From the NCBI RefSeq assembly GCF_026342035.1, contig NZ_JAPENM010000002.1, forward strand, positions 124,001 through 188,000: a stretch of 64,000 bases of DNA, written 5' to 3'. Origin of the DNA: Aldersonia sp. NBC_00410. Lineage in GTDB: Bacteria > Actinomycetota > Actinomycetes > Mycobacteriales > Mycobacteriaceae. The translations under genes and the position numbers were made by a program. Each line of letters starts with the position of its first letter. Position 1 is the first letter of the stretch. The notes beneath the pieces were generated by a model. The model was not told the DNA's origin and made no database searches. It saw only the letters and a list, made by a program, of their open reading frames with translations. Of this stretch, positions 18,662 through 27,559 are shown piece by piece.

Positions 18662-18868
18662 TCACTGCGCCGGCATGATCACGATCGCGGCCAGATAGGC
18701 AATGATGGCCGCGCCGCCGCTGAAGACGGTCGCCGCGACGAGCGCCAAGCGGATCAGTGCGATGTCCCAGCCGGTGTACTCCGCGAGGCCACCGCAGACA
18801 CCGGCCAGCATTTTGTCGGAACTCGAGCGGGTCAGGCGCTTCACGCCACCATTTTCATAGGTTGTCAT
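18662..18868 (-). CDS. PspC-domain small membrane protein
   Basis: The 68-residue protein has the PspC signature: KMLAGVCGGLAEYTGWD followed by IALIRLALVAA and a second hydrophobic segment ending VIMPAQ. PspC domains sit in the membrane and take part in phage-shock and envelope-stress signalling. In actinobacteria, short stand-alone PspC proteins are common and mostly uncharacterised. The ATG at 18868 gives the expected basic N-terminus. It is monocistronic. Confidence 0.85.
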   Translation of the reverse strand: MTTYENGGVKRLTRSSSDKMLAGVCGGLAEYTGWDIALIRLALVAATVFSGGAAIIAYLAAIVIMPAQ

Positions 18869-19059
18869 GCCTGCCAGTGTTGTGCGCCCGAGCATTCCTA
18901 CACATCGGGGAAGCACCGGATTTCCACCCTGAACTTTGCCTCGGGGGAGACCGCGCCGCACCGTGAACGCAGGCGGGAGGAGAAAGTGGGGTTCGCCCCG
19001 CCGGTGCACGTCGTCGGGATTAGCGCCGGGTGTGCCTGCGATCGTCGACAATGGTGTGC

Positions 19060-19419
19060 ATGGCACGTGACGTCCCCGACGACAACCCACTGACGCCAGC
19101 GGAGCAACTCGATTCCGACGAGGTCCGCAACGACGACGGCGACACGGTTGTCGATCCGCCCGAGCAGTGGATCGACGCCGAAGAGAACGAAACCCTCGAC
19201 GAGCGACTGGCCGCCGAGGTCCCCGACGTCGGACCCGACGACATCGACCCCACTGACGCCGACGCCATCGACCCCGACATGGACACCGACGATGAGTCGA
19301 TCCAGTTGCAGTCCAACGACGCAATCGATCGGCTGGACCCGACTGTGCACGGCCGCACAGACGGACAGATCGATGGCACACCCGAGGACGGCGATTCGTT
19401 CTTCGATATCGAAAAGTGA
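19060..19419 (+). CDS. Acidic conserved actinobacterial protein (DUF5709-like)
   Basis: The product has 119 residues, is very rich in Asp and Glu, and contains NPLTPAEQLDSDEVR, VVDPPEQW and ETLDERLAAEVPDV. These match a family of small acidic proteins of mycolic-acid bacteria, which I associate with DUF5709. No enzymatic motif, signal peptide or membrane segment is present. An ATG nine bases upstream (19051) is an alternative start. The gene is transcribed away from PspC. Function is unknown; the charge suggests a disordered or chaperone-like role. Confidence 0.65.
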   Translation: MARDVPDDNPLTPAEQLDSDEVRNDDGDTVVDPPEQWIDAEENETLDERLAAEVPDVGPDDIDPTDADAIDPDMDTDDESIQLQSNDAIDRLDPTVHGRTDGQIDGTPEDGDSFFDIEK

Positions 19420-19610
19420 GGCGACCGTTCGCTTGCCTCCACACCGTCGTGATCGGTGTGGAGGCGGAACGAGTCTGGCCCGGGGCGAACCCGGCGGGTC
19501 CTTGTCTCATCGTTGTCCCTCTTCAAAGGAACCGGAGTATGAGCAGGTCGTCGTCCGACGTGCCAGTCCGCGCGCTGCAGCACGTGGGCTGGTTGAACAG
19601 GTGGTGAGCG

Positions 19611-19971
19611 GTGGCGGAATCTCAGAGCGGAGATGACTCGGCCGGAAGTGCCGAGCCGGGGATCGCCGCGAACGGGGTCGAAATCGCCGTGACATGGCAG
19701 GACAATCTGGTTGCTCACCGACGCGATCCAGAATTCGCTCGAGAACCGACCGGCCGCGGTCATGGTGGACCTAACCGGGGTGGAGTTCCTCGCTTCGACG
19801 GGCATGACGGTACTCATCGCCACGCACGAACAGATCGGCCGATTCGCTAGATTCGCCGTCGTCGCAGACGGACCTGTCGTCGGGCGACCGCTGCGTTTAG
19901 TCGGCCTCGACAAGCGTCTCACGATTCATACGACGCTCGGTGCGGCCCTCGATGCCGCGGCAGTGAAGTAA
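19611..19971 (+). pseudogene. STAS-domain anti-sigma factor antagonist, internally deleted
   Basis: The first part reads AANGVEIAVTWQDNLV in one frame. The second part reads LLTDAIQNSLENRPAAVMVD and FLASTGMTVLIATHEQIG in another. Together they match anti-anti-sigma (SpoIIAA-like) proteins, including the serine of the ASTGMTVL phosphorylation loop. The segment expected between them, about 14 codons including the second beta strand, is missing, and the junction shifts the frame. The product is therefore likely non-functional, although a shorter product from an internal TTG at 19711 cannot be excluded. Confidence 0.7.
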
Positions 19972-20293
19972 CCGACGCCCTTCGTCCGCGCCGCGCGCGT
20001 CCGAACGCGCCGCGGGCCCGCGAGCACGCCATTTAGGCGCGTGCCGACTCCGAACGCCGCCGACCCAGCCGACCGCGCCGATACGTCGCCGGCGCACCCA
20101 AGCGGTGTCAACGAGTCGGTGCGCCAGCACGTTTCGAGCACCGGCAAGTTTCACGGGGTGGCCGGACGAGCCCGATGTTGCCTGCCACTCCGCGCACTGC
20201 GATTCGACGACCCCGTAACACGCTGTCGTTCGCGACCGATTCCAGTCGCGACCGATACGAACCGTCCGGAAACCCAACGGAGAAGAACCGAAC

Positions 20294-20632
20294 ATGAGAT
20301 CGAGGACGATCGGATACGCGAGCCTCATCGCCGCTGCCCTCGCGGTCGGCGGAAATGCAACAGCAACCGCGTCCCCATCGATTACGCCGAGCGGCGAACA
20401 AATCGTGCTGGCGGCACCAGCCGGCGAAACGTGGACCTGCCTGCTCGGAACCGTCGGGCCGACGCCGTACAGCGGTCTGCGTGACGAAGTCATCGTCGGC
20501 GGCGCGCAGCCGATCTGGACCCTGTGGTTCGCCGGTCAGGACGTCCACATCGCGTGCGTCAGCGCGAGCTCCCCTTACTTCGTCTACCAGAACGTCCGGG
20601 TTCCGACACCGAGATTCGTGCTCCCCCGGTGA
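20294..20632 (+). CDS. Small secreted protein of unknown function
   Basis: The 112-residue product has a clear signal peptide (basic MRSRT, hydrophobic LIAAALAVGG, cleavage near ATA-SPS). The mature part holds two cysteines (TWTCLLG and HIACVS) that could form one disulfide, and aromatic-rich strands (PIWTLWFAG, SPYFVYQNV). GGAG lies upstream of the ATG. The family was not recognised. It appears monocistronic and exported. Confidence 0.6.
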   Translation: MRSRTIGYASLIAAALAVGGNATATASPSITPSGEQIVLAAPAGETWTCLLGTVGPTPYSGLRDEVIVGGAQPIWTLWFAGQDVHIACVSASSPYFVYQNVRVPTPRFVLPR

Positions 20633-21090
20633 CCGCCCCGGGCCGGGGCTGTCCCGCCCGCGCCATCCGGTCCACCGGCACCGACCACGTGCCCGCGGCC
20701 GGGCAGCAGGCCCGCACCACTCAACGCTGCTCGATACGCGATACTCGCCTTCAATGAGTCGGTGCGCCACGTGAACTGACCTGCGCCCTCGGATGGAACA
20801 CCTCGCATGCGGCTGGCCGCCTCGCCCCCGGGGTGCCGGGGCGCCATCGCCGAGCGCTGGTGACACCCGACCGCGCGTACTCCGTCACCGCGGCCGGTAT
20901 CGCCGGCACCCACCGAAAGCCGATGACCGCCCGGCGGGGAGCGGCGGTCGACGGCGAACACGCGCCGTAGCCGGATGTGCAACACGATCACCCGCACGAT
21001 CGCCGCGCCCGCAACGATGGCGAGCATCCCCTCCAGGAGGTCCGCGAGGTCACTGTCGTGCGACGAGCAGCCGCGCCCTATAGCAGCAAC
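20633..21090. other. Intergenic stretch, no supported gene
   Basis: About 460 bases lie between the secreted protein and the membrane protein. A leftward open frame begins with a hydrophobic stretch near 21027 but loses membrane-protein character after 40 residues and has no recognised motif. It is probably decayed coding DNA. Confidence 0.35.
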
Positions 21091-21519
21091 TCAACCCATC
21101 CGACTACCCGTTCCTGCCGGGTGCCGCGTCTGCTGGACGATGGCGACGATCACTGCGATGGCTGTCAGCGGGACCGCCTTCAGTAGCAAGCCCCAGAATG
21201 TCGACCAGTTCCCCATTCCAACGAACGCCAACCCTGCCAGCGCAGCGACGGCCAGCCAGGACACCCATCGCCGCATTGCGAGCGCCGCGACCACCGGTGG
21301 GATCGCCACGAGTAGCCCGAGCCAGACCAGCGGCCACACGCCCACCACGTGCACTATCGAGTCGTCGCACTGTGCCGAAGCCGGAGCGCCGTCGAGGTCC
21401 AACACGCCGGTCTTGCGGCACGACATATCCACATCCGATATGGGTGAACTACCGTCCCACACGGTCAGAGCCACCGCGACCGCGGCCAACGCCCACCAGA
21501 CTGCTCGCAACACGGACAC
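21091..21519 (-). CDS. Small integral membrane protein
   Basis: The 142-residue product has four predicted membrane segments: VWWALAAVAVALTVW, VWPLVWLGLLVAIPPVVAA, WVSWLAVAALAGLAFVG and LLLKAVPLTAIAVIVAI. A short extracytoplasmic loop between the first two contains two cysteines. No family was recognised. It seems monocistronic, and nothing nearby gives a functional hint. Confidence 0.55.
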   Translation of the reverse strand: MSVLRAVWWALAAVAVALTVWDGSSPISDVDMSCRKTGVLDLDGAPASAQCDDSIVHVVGVWPLVWLGLLVAIPPVVAALAMRRWVSWLAVAALAGLAFVGMGNWSTFWGLLLKAVPLTAIAVIVAIVQQTRHPAGTGSRMG

Positions 21520-21812
21520 TCGCGCATTCTAGTTGCGCCACCACCCACGTCCCCATGCATCGAGATCCCAGAACACGCACCGAATCCGACACACCCGCGG
21601 CGGGCTGATCGATTCCTTGGCGTCACGCACATACCGGGCGCCGCCCCGTACCCGGCGAACCTCGCCACGACGGGGACATCGGATATGAGCATGTCGCCGG
21701 CGACTGGTACCGATTCGTCGAGGCGTTCTGATCCACCCGGGATCCAATTTGCCACCGTGAGAGCGACTTTGTGGCCGTGCCGCTTATGACTGACGCCGGA
21801 CGGTTCTGACCG

Positions 21813-22561
21813 TCAGATCGGCTCCGGCGGAAGGGGGTTGATGGTGTCGCTGTCCCACCACGTGGTGCGGTCCGCGCTGGTTTCGATTGCCTCGAGTTCT
21901 CCCGAATCGCGGAGCAGGCTCGCGCATTCGGTGGTGGAGCCGACATAGGTCGACATGAGGTCGACATCCGTGGCGACGAACCATGCCCGGTCGGCGGGCC
22001 ACCAGATGCTCGGCGCGAAGCCTTGGAATCGGGTGACCGCGTCGGCCACGGCTCCGTGGAAGAGAACGTGATGGCGCTCGGGCAAGGCCATCCGAGGACC
22101 GTCGACGTCTATGTCGTTGAATCCCAGCCCTTCCCAGAACCTGAACCAGCAGTCGTCCGGACATGAGGTCTGCATGGCGAGGATGTCGGCAGCGACCGGC
22201 AAATCGTGCGGGTCGAGCTGGCCGGTGTCGGGCGAAGTCGCCCACACGACTCCACTTCCGTCGCCACGGCCGTTGCGGATGCCGGCTTCGAGGACCGAAC
22301 CCCACTCCACGGTTGGGGTGGATGACCGCGCGCGTATGTTCGGCGACCGTCCTCCACCGGACGAGTGATTGTGACCTGCAGCCCTGTTCGTTCGCGCACG
22401 CCGTACGCGGGGTGGAGCAGCCTGCTGTGTGCCGCGAACACCGGCGGCACCAAAGCTCCGATACCCGCCCCGAACGACCGGATCGCCGCCAGAATCCAGT
22501 CGGCCGGCGAGACGTCCTCGACGACGTCCGAGATCTCCCACTCGTGTCGGCCGGCTTTCAT
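21813..22561 (-). pseudogene. Conserved actinobacterial hypothetical, frameshifted
   Basis: The N-terminal half starts MKAGRHEWEISDVVEDVS and includes RLLHPAYGVRERTG. Near 22330 the matching sequence moves to another frame and continues through WGSVLEAGIRNG, FWEGLGFND, SIWWPADRAWFVATDVDLMS and on to a proper stop at 21813. Read together it is about 248 residues of coherent, tryptophan-rich sequence resembling an uncharacterised actinobacterial family. The frameshift is a single small indel, so the gene is either recently dead or a sequencing error. No catalytic motif is evident. Confidence 0.6.
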
Positions 22562-22612
22562 GGCACCAGTGTTTGACGACGTCCGAGGCCTGCTGATCCC
22601 CCGAGGCTCGAC

Positions 22613-23003
22613 TCAGTCGCCGATGTAGCCGATCTCCGGGTTGATCAGGTCGAGAAAGTTGCGGATCGCGCTTCGATGATCGTCCACCGATTGCGGTGGA
22701 ATCACCGCATTCGGATCGCCGGCCACCCGCACCGAACTCGTGAAGCCATACGGATTCGGGCCGGTTTCCCACTCGTAGTCATAGACATGCCCCTCGTCGG
22801 GCCGGATCGTGTTTTTACCGGCACATCGTCGGGGTGCATGATCGAAACGCGGGCGGCCGATCAACGCTCCCCGTTGCCCGTGCAGGCGCCCAGGACATCG
22901 TCCAAGGCGGCGGCAACCGCAGGATAGTGGAGTCTCGAAACTCGGTTCGCTGGCTGGCAAGAATTCGAATTGCTTCCATAACTCCCACGACCGCGGTATC
23001 CAT
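22613..23003 (-). pseudogene. Unrecognised protein, frameshifted
   Basis: The start at 23003 reads MDTAVVGVMEAIRILASQRT. The natural sequence then moves through a second frame (LIGRPRFDHAPRRCAG) to the third, KNTIRPDEGHVYDYEWETGP followed by NPYGFTSSVRVAGD and IRNFLDLINPEIGYIGD. At least two indels are needed. The sequence looks like a small soluble protein; I do not recognise it. It lies directly upstream of, and co-directional with, the previous pseudogene. Confidence 0.4.
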
Positions 23004-23156
23004 TCACACACCGGTGCCGATGGTGCCGCGTAATCTTGGCCTGAGAACGTGCTGGCCCCTACCACCGGCCTGTCGACCCGTAGTCGTAACCATCCGGTCG
23101 ACATGGCGCAATGCACACGACAATGAGTGCGCTTCGAGGAGCAAGGACACACCCTC

Positions 23157-23648
23157 ATGCCAGCGTTGAAGGGTATCTCGCATGTTGAGTTGACGGTGAC
23201 AGATCTTGATCGAGCAGCCGCCTGGTGGCACGACATTATGGGATTCACACCTGTTCATCGTGGAGGCGGCGAGACCTATCAGAACCGGGATTTGGTTCAC
23301 CCAACCGGTGTGGTTGTTTCGGTCAAGACACATGACGAACCGCTGACCAGCGTATTCGACGAGCGATGCATCGGGCTTGACCACATCTCATTCGAGGTTG
23401 CCGATCGCGACGAAATGCTGCGCTGGCTAACCCATCTGGACGAGATGGGTGTCGCGCATTCAGGCATCAAAGAGACTCCACTCGGCCCTCTTGTCGTCTT
23501 TCGCGACCCTGACAACATCCAGGTCGAGTTGTATGTGCATCCCAGCCCCGAGCAGGTGATGGCGCTGTTCAACGATGTCGACTCAGCGGAGGCGCAACAG
23601 GCCGTAGGCGAAGTCGGCCAGAAACTAATCGACGCGGAAAACGCCTGA
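23157..23648 (+). CDS. VOC family (glyoxalase-like) protein
   Basis: The 163-residue protein starts SHVELTVTDLDRAAAWWHDI, the hallmark of a VOC module with the first metal ligand His. It has a second module (GLDHISFEVADRDEMLRW) and ends VVFRDPDNIQVELYV, with the terminal glutamate ligand. The likely metal site (His, His, Glu) is intact, unlike in many PhnB-like members. AAGGA precedes the ATG at 23157. It may be a dioxygenase, lyase or resistance protein; the substrate is unknown. It stands just upstream of a secretory lipase on the same strand. Confidence 0.8.
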   Translation: MPALKGISHVELTVTDLDRAAAWWHDIMGFTPVHRGGGETYQNRDLVHPTGVVVSVKTHDEPLTSVFDERCIGLDHISFEVADRDEMLRWLTHLDEMGVAHSGIKETPLGPLVVFRDPDNIQVELYVHPSPEQVMALFNDVDSAEAQQAVGEVGQKLIDAENA

Positions 23649-23750
23649 TTCCCAGCCTGGAGGGTGCGACGAATTCTGCCGTCGGGTGTGGATCACGATC
23701 CCGGCTCAGCGACGCCAGCGCCACCCCAGGCGGCCGACTAAAGGGGAGCG

Positions 23751-25043
23751 ATGACTGAATCACTGCGACCAACAGATTGGCATCACGACCCCGGTCGCGA
23801 GCCGGGCATAGCCGTGCCGCGGCCGAAAGACGATCCCTTCTACCGGTACAGCGGTAGCCTGGCGGGGATCGGGCCGGGAACGGTGTTCAAGACTCGCAGC
23901 TTTCCCTACCGCGCATTCGGTGTCCCGACATGGCTCAAGGCCACCCAGCTGCTGTACCGGTCGACCAGCCAGACCGGCAATCCCACCGTCAACGTCACCT
24001 CGGTCATTCAGCCACCCGACCAGGGTGCGAACCCAAAGGTGATCTCCTACCAGTCCGCCTACGACTCGCTGAACCACGAAGACGAGCCGTCGTATGCGAT
24101 CTCGGGTGGCGTCACCCTGGGTGGACTCGTTCCCAACGTGGAGTTGACGGTTTTCGGTCCGTTCCTCGCCGAGGGGTACACGGTGATCGTCCCCGACACC
24201 GAGGGCCAGCGGGCCGACTTCGCCGCAGGGCCCGAGTACGGCATGAACACCCTCGACTCGATCCGCGCCGCCTTTTCACCGTCCTCGACCGTGGGGCTCC
24301 CCGACGGCGCACGGATTGCGATGCTCGGCTACTCCGGCGGTGCGATCGCCACCGAGTGGGCCGCCGAACTCGCCGCGACGTATGCACCCGAGGTCAACGC
24401 GCGCATGATCGGCGCGGCGATGGGCGGAGTGTTGGTCGATCCGGCGCACAACTTGCACTACGTCGAGGGAACCTGGTTTTGGGGTGGCGTGTTGCCGATG
24501 GCGCTCGTCGGTATCGCGCGCGCGTTCGAGATCGATTTCACGCCCTACCTCACTGCGACCGGTGTGGCGGTCTTCAACGAGATGCAGAGCGCCTCGATCG
24601 TCGACGTCCTGGGCCGCTACAAGGGTCTGACCTGGCAGAAGCTGATCATCCCTGCGTACCCGACTCCCGAGAGCCTTCCGCTCTACGTCGAGGCGGCCAA
24701 CAAGCTGATCATGGGCACGGGTGGTACGCCGAGCATCCCGTTGTTCATCGGCCAGGGCGCCTTCGGTGTGGCTGAGGGCACGCCGGGCGACAAGGCGGGC
24801 ATCGGAGCCGGCGACGGGGTGATGATTGCCGGCGATGTGCGCACGCTGGCCCGCAACTACTGCGCGAAGGGCACCAAGGTCCACTACGAGCAGTACGATC
24901 TGCTCGGCCACATCGCGAGTTTGGTGCCCTGGCTGACGCATTCGATCGCCTGGATCCAGCAGCGCTTCGCCGACCTGCCAGCACCGCAGAACTGTTCCTC
25001 GATCACCCCGGGCAACCCGCTCGAACCGATCCCGGTTCCGTAG
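23751..25043 (+). CDS. Secretory lipase (LIP family)
   Basis: The 430-residue protein resembles the LIP family (Pfam secretory lipase), known from Candida and actinobacteria. It shows YQSAYDSLN, GYTVIVPDTEGQRADFAAGP, the nucleophile elbow GYSGGAIATEWAA and a conserved C-terminal LLGHIAS histidine. AAGGGGAG lies just upstream of the ATG. Unusually for this family, the N-terminus (MTESLRPTDWHHDP) is hydrophilic and no signal peptide is visible, so either the true start has been lost or the enzyme is retained in the cell. A single cysteine pair (YCAKG, NCSSI) may form a disulfide. Confidence 0.8.
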   Translation: MTESLRPTDWHHDPGREPGIAVPRPKDDPFYRYSGSLAGIGPGTVFKTRSFPYRAFGVPTWLKATQLLYRSTSQTGNPTVNVTSVIQPPDQGANPKVISYQSAYDSLNHEDEPSYAISGGVTLGGLVPNVELTVFGPFLAEGYTVIVPDTEGQRADFAAGPEYGMNTLDSIRAAFSPSSTVGLPDGARIAMLGYSGGAIATEWAAELAATYAPEVNARMIGAAMGGVLVDPAHNLHYVEGTWFWGGVLPMALVGIARAFEIDFTPYLTATGVAVFNEMQSASIVDVLGRYKGLTWQKLIIPAYPTPESLPLYVEAANKLIMGTGGTPSIPLFIGQGAFGVAEGTPGDKAGIGAGDGVMIAGDVRTLARNYCAKGTKVHYEQYDLLGHIASLVPWLTHSIAWIQQRFADLPAPQNCSSITPGNPLEPIPVP

Positions 25044-25164
25044 CAATGAATCGCCTGTAAGTGTTCTGGGTGGCCCGCTCGTGCAGCAGACCGCTGTTAG
25101 ACCCGGCCAGGTCGGGAACACGTAGGTGCTCGACGGGGCGAGTCGGCTGATCGCGCTGGTCGGC

Positions 25165-25280
25165 CGATGGTGACTGTCGTGGTCGAGCCCGACGGTGCAT
25201 CTCGCCAGCGGAAGGTCACACCGCGCCGACGTACCGCACCCAGAGATACCGCGCCGATCGAGACTCCGGCTCTACGCCAC
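25165..25280 (+). repeat. Partial copy of the tRNA-Val-associated repeat
   Basis: About 115 bases, including the run CGAGCCCGACGGTGCATCTC, match the left end of the large repeat at 60165-61060. The match then fades, and the tRNA-like part is absent. It is a fourth, truncated copy of that repeat family. Confidence 0.6.
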
Positions 25281-25417
25281 CGACCTGGGTCGGCGTCAGT
25301 CTGGCGACCTTCGATCCTGGTGAGCTCTCGTCAGTCCGAATCGAGATATCCTTCACCTGCCGTGTCCCCAGACAAGGAGAACGAATGAGCCGAGACGTGG
25401 TTCTGATTCATGGCGCA

Positions 25418-25837
25418 TCAGAGGTCGGGGACCAATTGGCTGACTACGTCACCATTTCGAGCAGCGCGGTTGGACAGAATCGCGTTGCCGGCACGCTCCG
25501 CGACGTCGGTGATCGTGAACGTGGTGCTCAGGTCGTCACCGGCGACGATCGTGCGGCGGTACTCGATCTTCTCGGCCCCGTGAACGACGCGGTGGAGGTC
25601 GAGCCCGGTGTCGGGCGTCTCGACGACCTGAATAATTGATGGCCACTGCACGACGGTGGTGAAAGTCGTGGGTGCGACGACGTCGGCGAAGCCGGCGGGC
25701 CGAGATGCCTCGACGTCGTGGTGAAGCGGGTTCGTCGAACGGACCGCGCGGGCGAACTCGCGTATCTTCTCGCGGCCAACGAGGTACGTCGTCGGCGGGA
25801 ACACCCTTCCGACGAGGTTGGGATTCAGTGACGGCAT
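25418..25837 (-). CDS. FAS1-like/MaoC-type dehydratase (HadA-like)
   Basis: The 139-residue product matches the N-terminal dehydratase family that includes mycobacterial HadA. It has VGREKIREFARAV, NPLHHDVEA, VVAPTTFTTVV and RRTIVAGDDLS. In HadA-type enzymes this subunit forms a hotdog fold and pairs with a catalytic MaoC subunit to dehydrate 3-hydroxyacyl substrates. No partner gene is near. The C-terminus (NAILSNRAARNGDVV) is shorter and less regular than usual, so the last strand may have suffered a frameshift. The ribosome-binding site is poor. It may be a decaying orphan subunit. Confidence 0.6.
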   Translation of the reverse strand: MPSLNPNLVGRVFPPTTYLVGREKIREFARAVRSTNPLHHDVEASRPAGFADVVAPTTFTTVVQWPSIIQVVETPDTGLDLHRVVHGAEKIEYRRTIVAGDDLSTTFTITDVAERAGNAILSNRAARNGDVVSQLVPDL

Positions 25838-26033
25838 CTCCGGAGACTATCGCCGCGCTCCAAGCCCGACGTCCACGCCGCGCCCCGCAGCCGTGGTGTT
25901 GGTGGGCGTAGTGCAGCGATGTGGAAATTCGGTTCGGTGTGCCCTGCTTTCTGGCGGCGTGCTGGATAAAATATCTGACCGGCCAGTCAGCGAGACCATC
26001 AATGCCAGCCAATTTCCGAAGTGGACCAAGCAC

Positions 26034-26305
26034 ATGTGGACTTCGATCGTCGGAGTTGTTGTAGCCCTAATGATTGCAGGAGGCTCGGCCCTGACGGCTG
26101 CCCGTGCCGCCGAGGCCGAGGCCGTGCCGTGCAGTAAGCACCGGGGGCAGTTGGGTACATGCACTGCATCGTGTACGGCCCTGCAACATGCTCCGTAGCC
26201 ATGAACGTGGGCACTCGCCGCCGGCCCCATCGGCAGCGCGCAGACTGCGTGTTCGAGGCCAACGTCAACGGGCGTCATCTGGCGCGTCTCGCCGGATTGA
26301 GTAAG
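26034..26305 (+). pseudogene. Small secreted protein, apparently frameshifted
   Basis: The ATG at 26034 begins a good signal peptide (IVGVVVALMIAGGSALTAA, cleavage near ARA-AEA). After about 40 codons, coherent cysteine-containing sequence continues in another frame (YMHCIVYGPATCSVAMNVGT) to a stop near 26303. Read together it would be a secreted peptide of about 85 residues. The evidence is limited to composition and the signal peptide. Confidence 0.3.
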
Positions 26306-26584
26306 CAGTGACATCACGCGAGCATGCCCGCCAACATGACAGCAACCCACTCGCCCGGGCGATCACCCATCCGGCACCCATCAGGGCCAGCGCCAATCCG
26401 CCAACAACGTTAGCGCCATGGGATGCCGCGGCATCCCCATGTCTGTCGCTTGCGCCTTCACGAACGGTGTCATCGGCGTTCAATTGCACACAGTTCCCCG
26501 TCACGGCGGACCGCCGCCGCCTGAGCTCAGGGGTTATCGGTGTGAGGTGCCTATAACGACTCGAAGGGGATCCGAGGAGGTGGA

Positions 26585-27559
26585 ATGACGTTCGGCGACG
26601 ACGGCGACGATGGCGGGGACGACCCGCGCCGGCCGTCGTTCGAGGTCCCGGTCGTCCCCGACGAGCAGGATCTTTCACTCACCGACAAGTTGCGGCGAGG
26701 AGACGCCGCGCTCGATCCGCGTTATCGGCGTCTCGCGGAAGAACTTCCGACCGGGGTGGACCGGTCTACGGCGGGCGGCCCCGATAGCGCCTCGGACGAT
26801 GGTGCTTCGGACGCCGATGGCGCTTTATTCGACATCGCACGTAAAGCGGGCTTCGTGGGACCGGCGTGGGACTTCATCGTCGAGGGGATCGTCGGGTACG
26901 GCATCGCCGTGATGGACGGGTGGGTGGGATCCCGCAACGTCTACGCCATTGCGAGGGAGAAGGGCATGCCGCTACGGGCGACCGATGCTCAGCGGGCACG
27001 TGTCACCGGTGATGTGGCCGACGATCTCGTGAACGAAGCCGTGATCGCTGCGCTGAGAAAGTTCCGCGCCGCCGCGATGGAAGGGAAAGGATGGCGCGCG
27101 GACGGCGGCGCCGCGCTGCGGGTCTACTTCGTCAACCGGTGCGTACAAGAGTTCGTCAACGAGTTCCGCAAACTTCAGCGCCGTGGGGATCTCGACGGCC
27201 TATCCACACCGACAGGACTAGCAGGGGAGGAACTTCCCGCCCAACGCTCCGGAGGTGGCTCGCATTTTCCGGAGAGTCGGTTCGAGATCGATTTCGCCGG
27301 TCGTATGTACGACCAGGAATACGTCCGACGAGAACTCGCCGACCTGACCGAAGACGAGCGGTGCCTGCTGTGGTGGGTGGCAGTGGGCTACACGTATGGG
27401 GAGATCGGCGAGATGCTCGGAGGGCTCGCGTCCAAGACGATCGAGGGACGATGGGCGAAGTTGAAGCACAAGCGACCATGGGTTGCACATCTGAGAGCGA
27501 AGGGAGGGCGGCCGAATGACACACAGCGATCGGGAAGAGCAGATGAAAGATCAGCTTGA
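26585..27559 (+). CDS. Sigma-70-like protein with long acidic N-terminus
   Basis: The 324-residue product has an acidic, probably disordered N-terminus (about 80 residues). A middle region follows with VTGDVADDLVNEAVIAALRK and VYFVNRCVQEFVNEFRKLQR, resembling sigma region 2. The C-terminal region, LADLTEDERCLLWWVAVGYT and YGEIGEMLGGLASKTIEGRW, resembles sigma region 4 with a helix-turn-helix. It overlaps the next gene, a SigD-type sigma factor, by 44 bases. GGAGG lies just upstream of the ATG. It could be a divergent ECF-like sigma factor or a regulator derived from one. It is not a standard family member that I recognise. Confidence 0.65.
   Translation: MTFGDDGDDGGDDPRRPSFEVPVVPDEQDLSLTDKLRRGDAALDPRYRRLAEELPTGVDRSTAGGPDSASDDGASDADGALFDIARKAGFVGPAWDFIVEGIVGYGIAVMDGWVGSRNVYAIAREKGMPLRATDAQRARVTGDVADDLVNEAVIAALRKFRAAAMEGKGWRADGGAALRVYFVNRCVQEFVNEFRKLQRRGDLDGLSTPTGLAGEELPAQRSGGGSHFPESRFEIDFAGRMYDQEYVRRELADLTEDERCLLWWVAVGYTYGEIGEMLGGLASKTIEGRWAKLKHKRPWVAHLRAKGGRPNDTQRSGRADERSA

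Noticed and set aside
19416-19607. 63-residue frame after the acidic protein
   Set aside because: It overlaps the acidic gene's stop, but composition is not protein-like and there is no ribosome-binding site.
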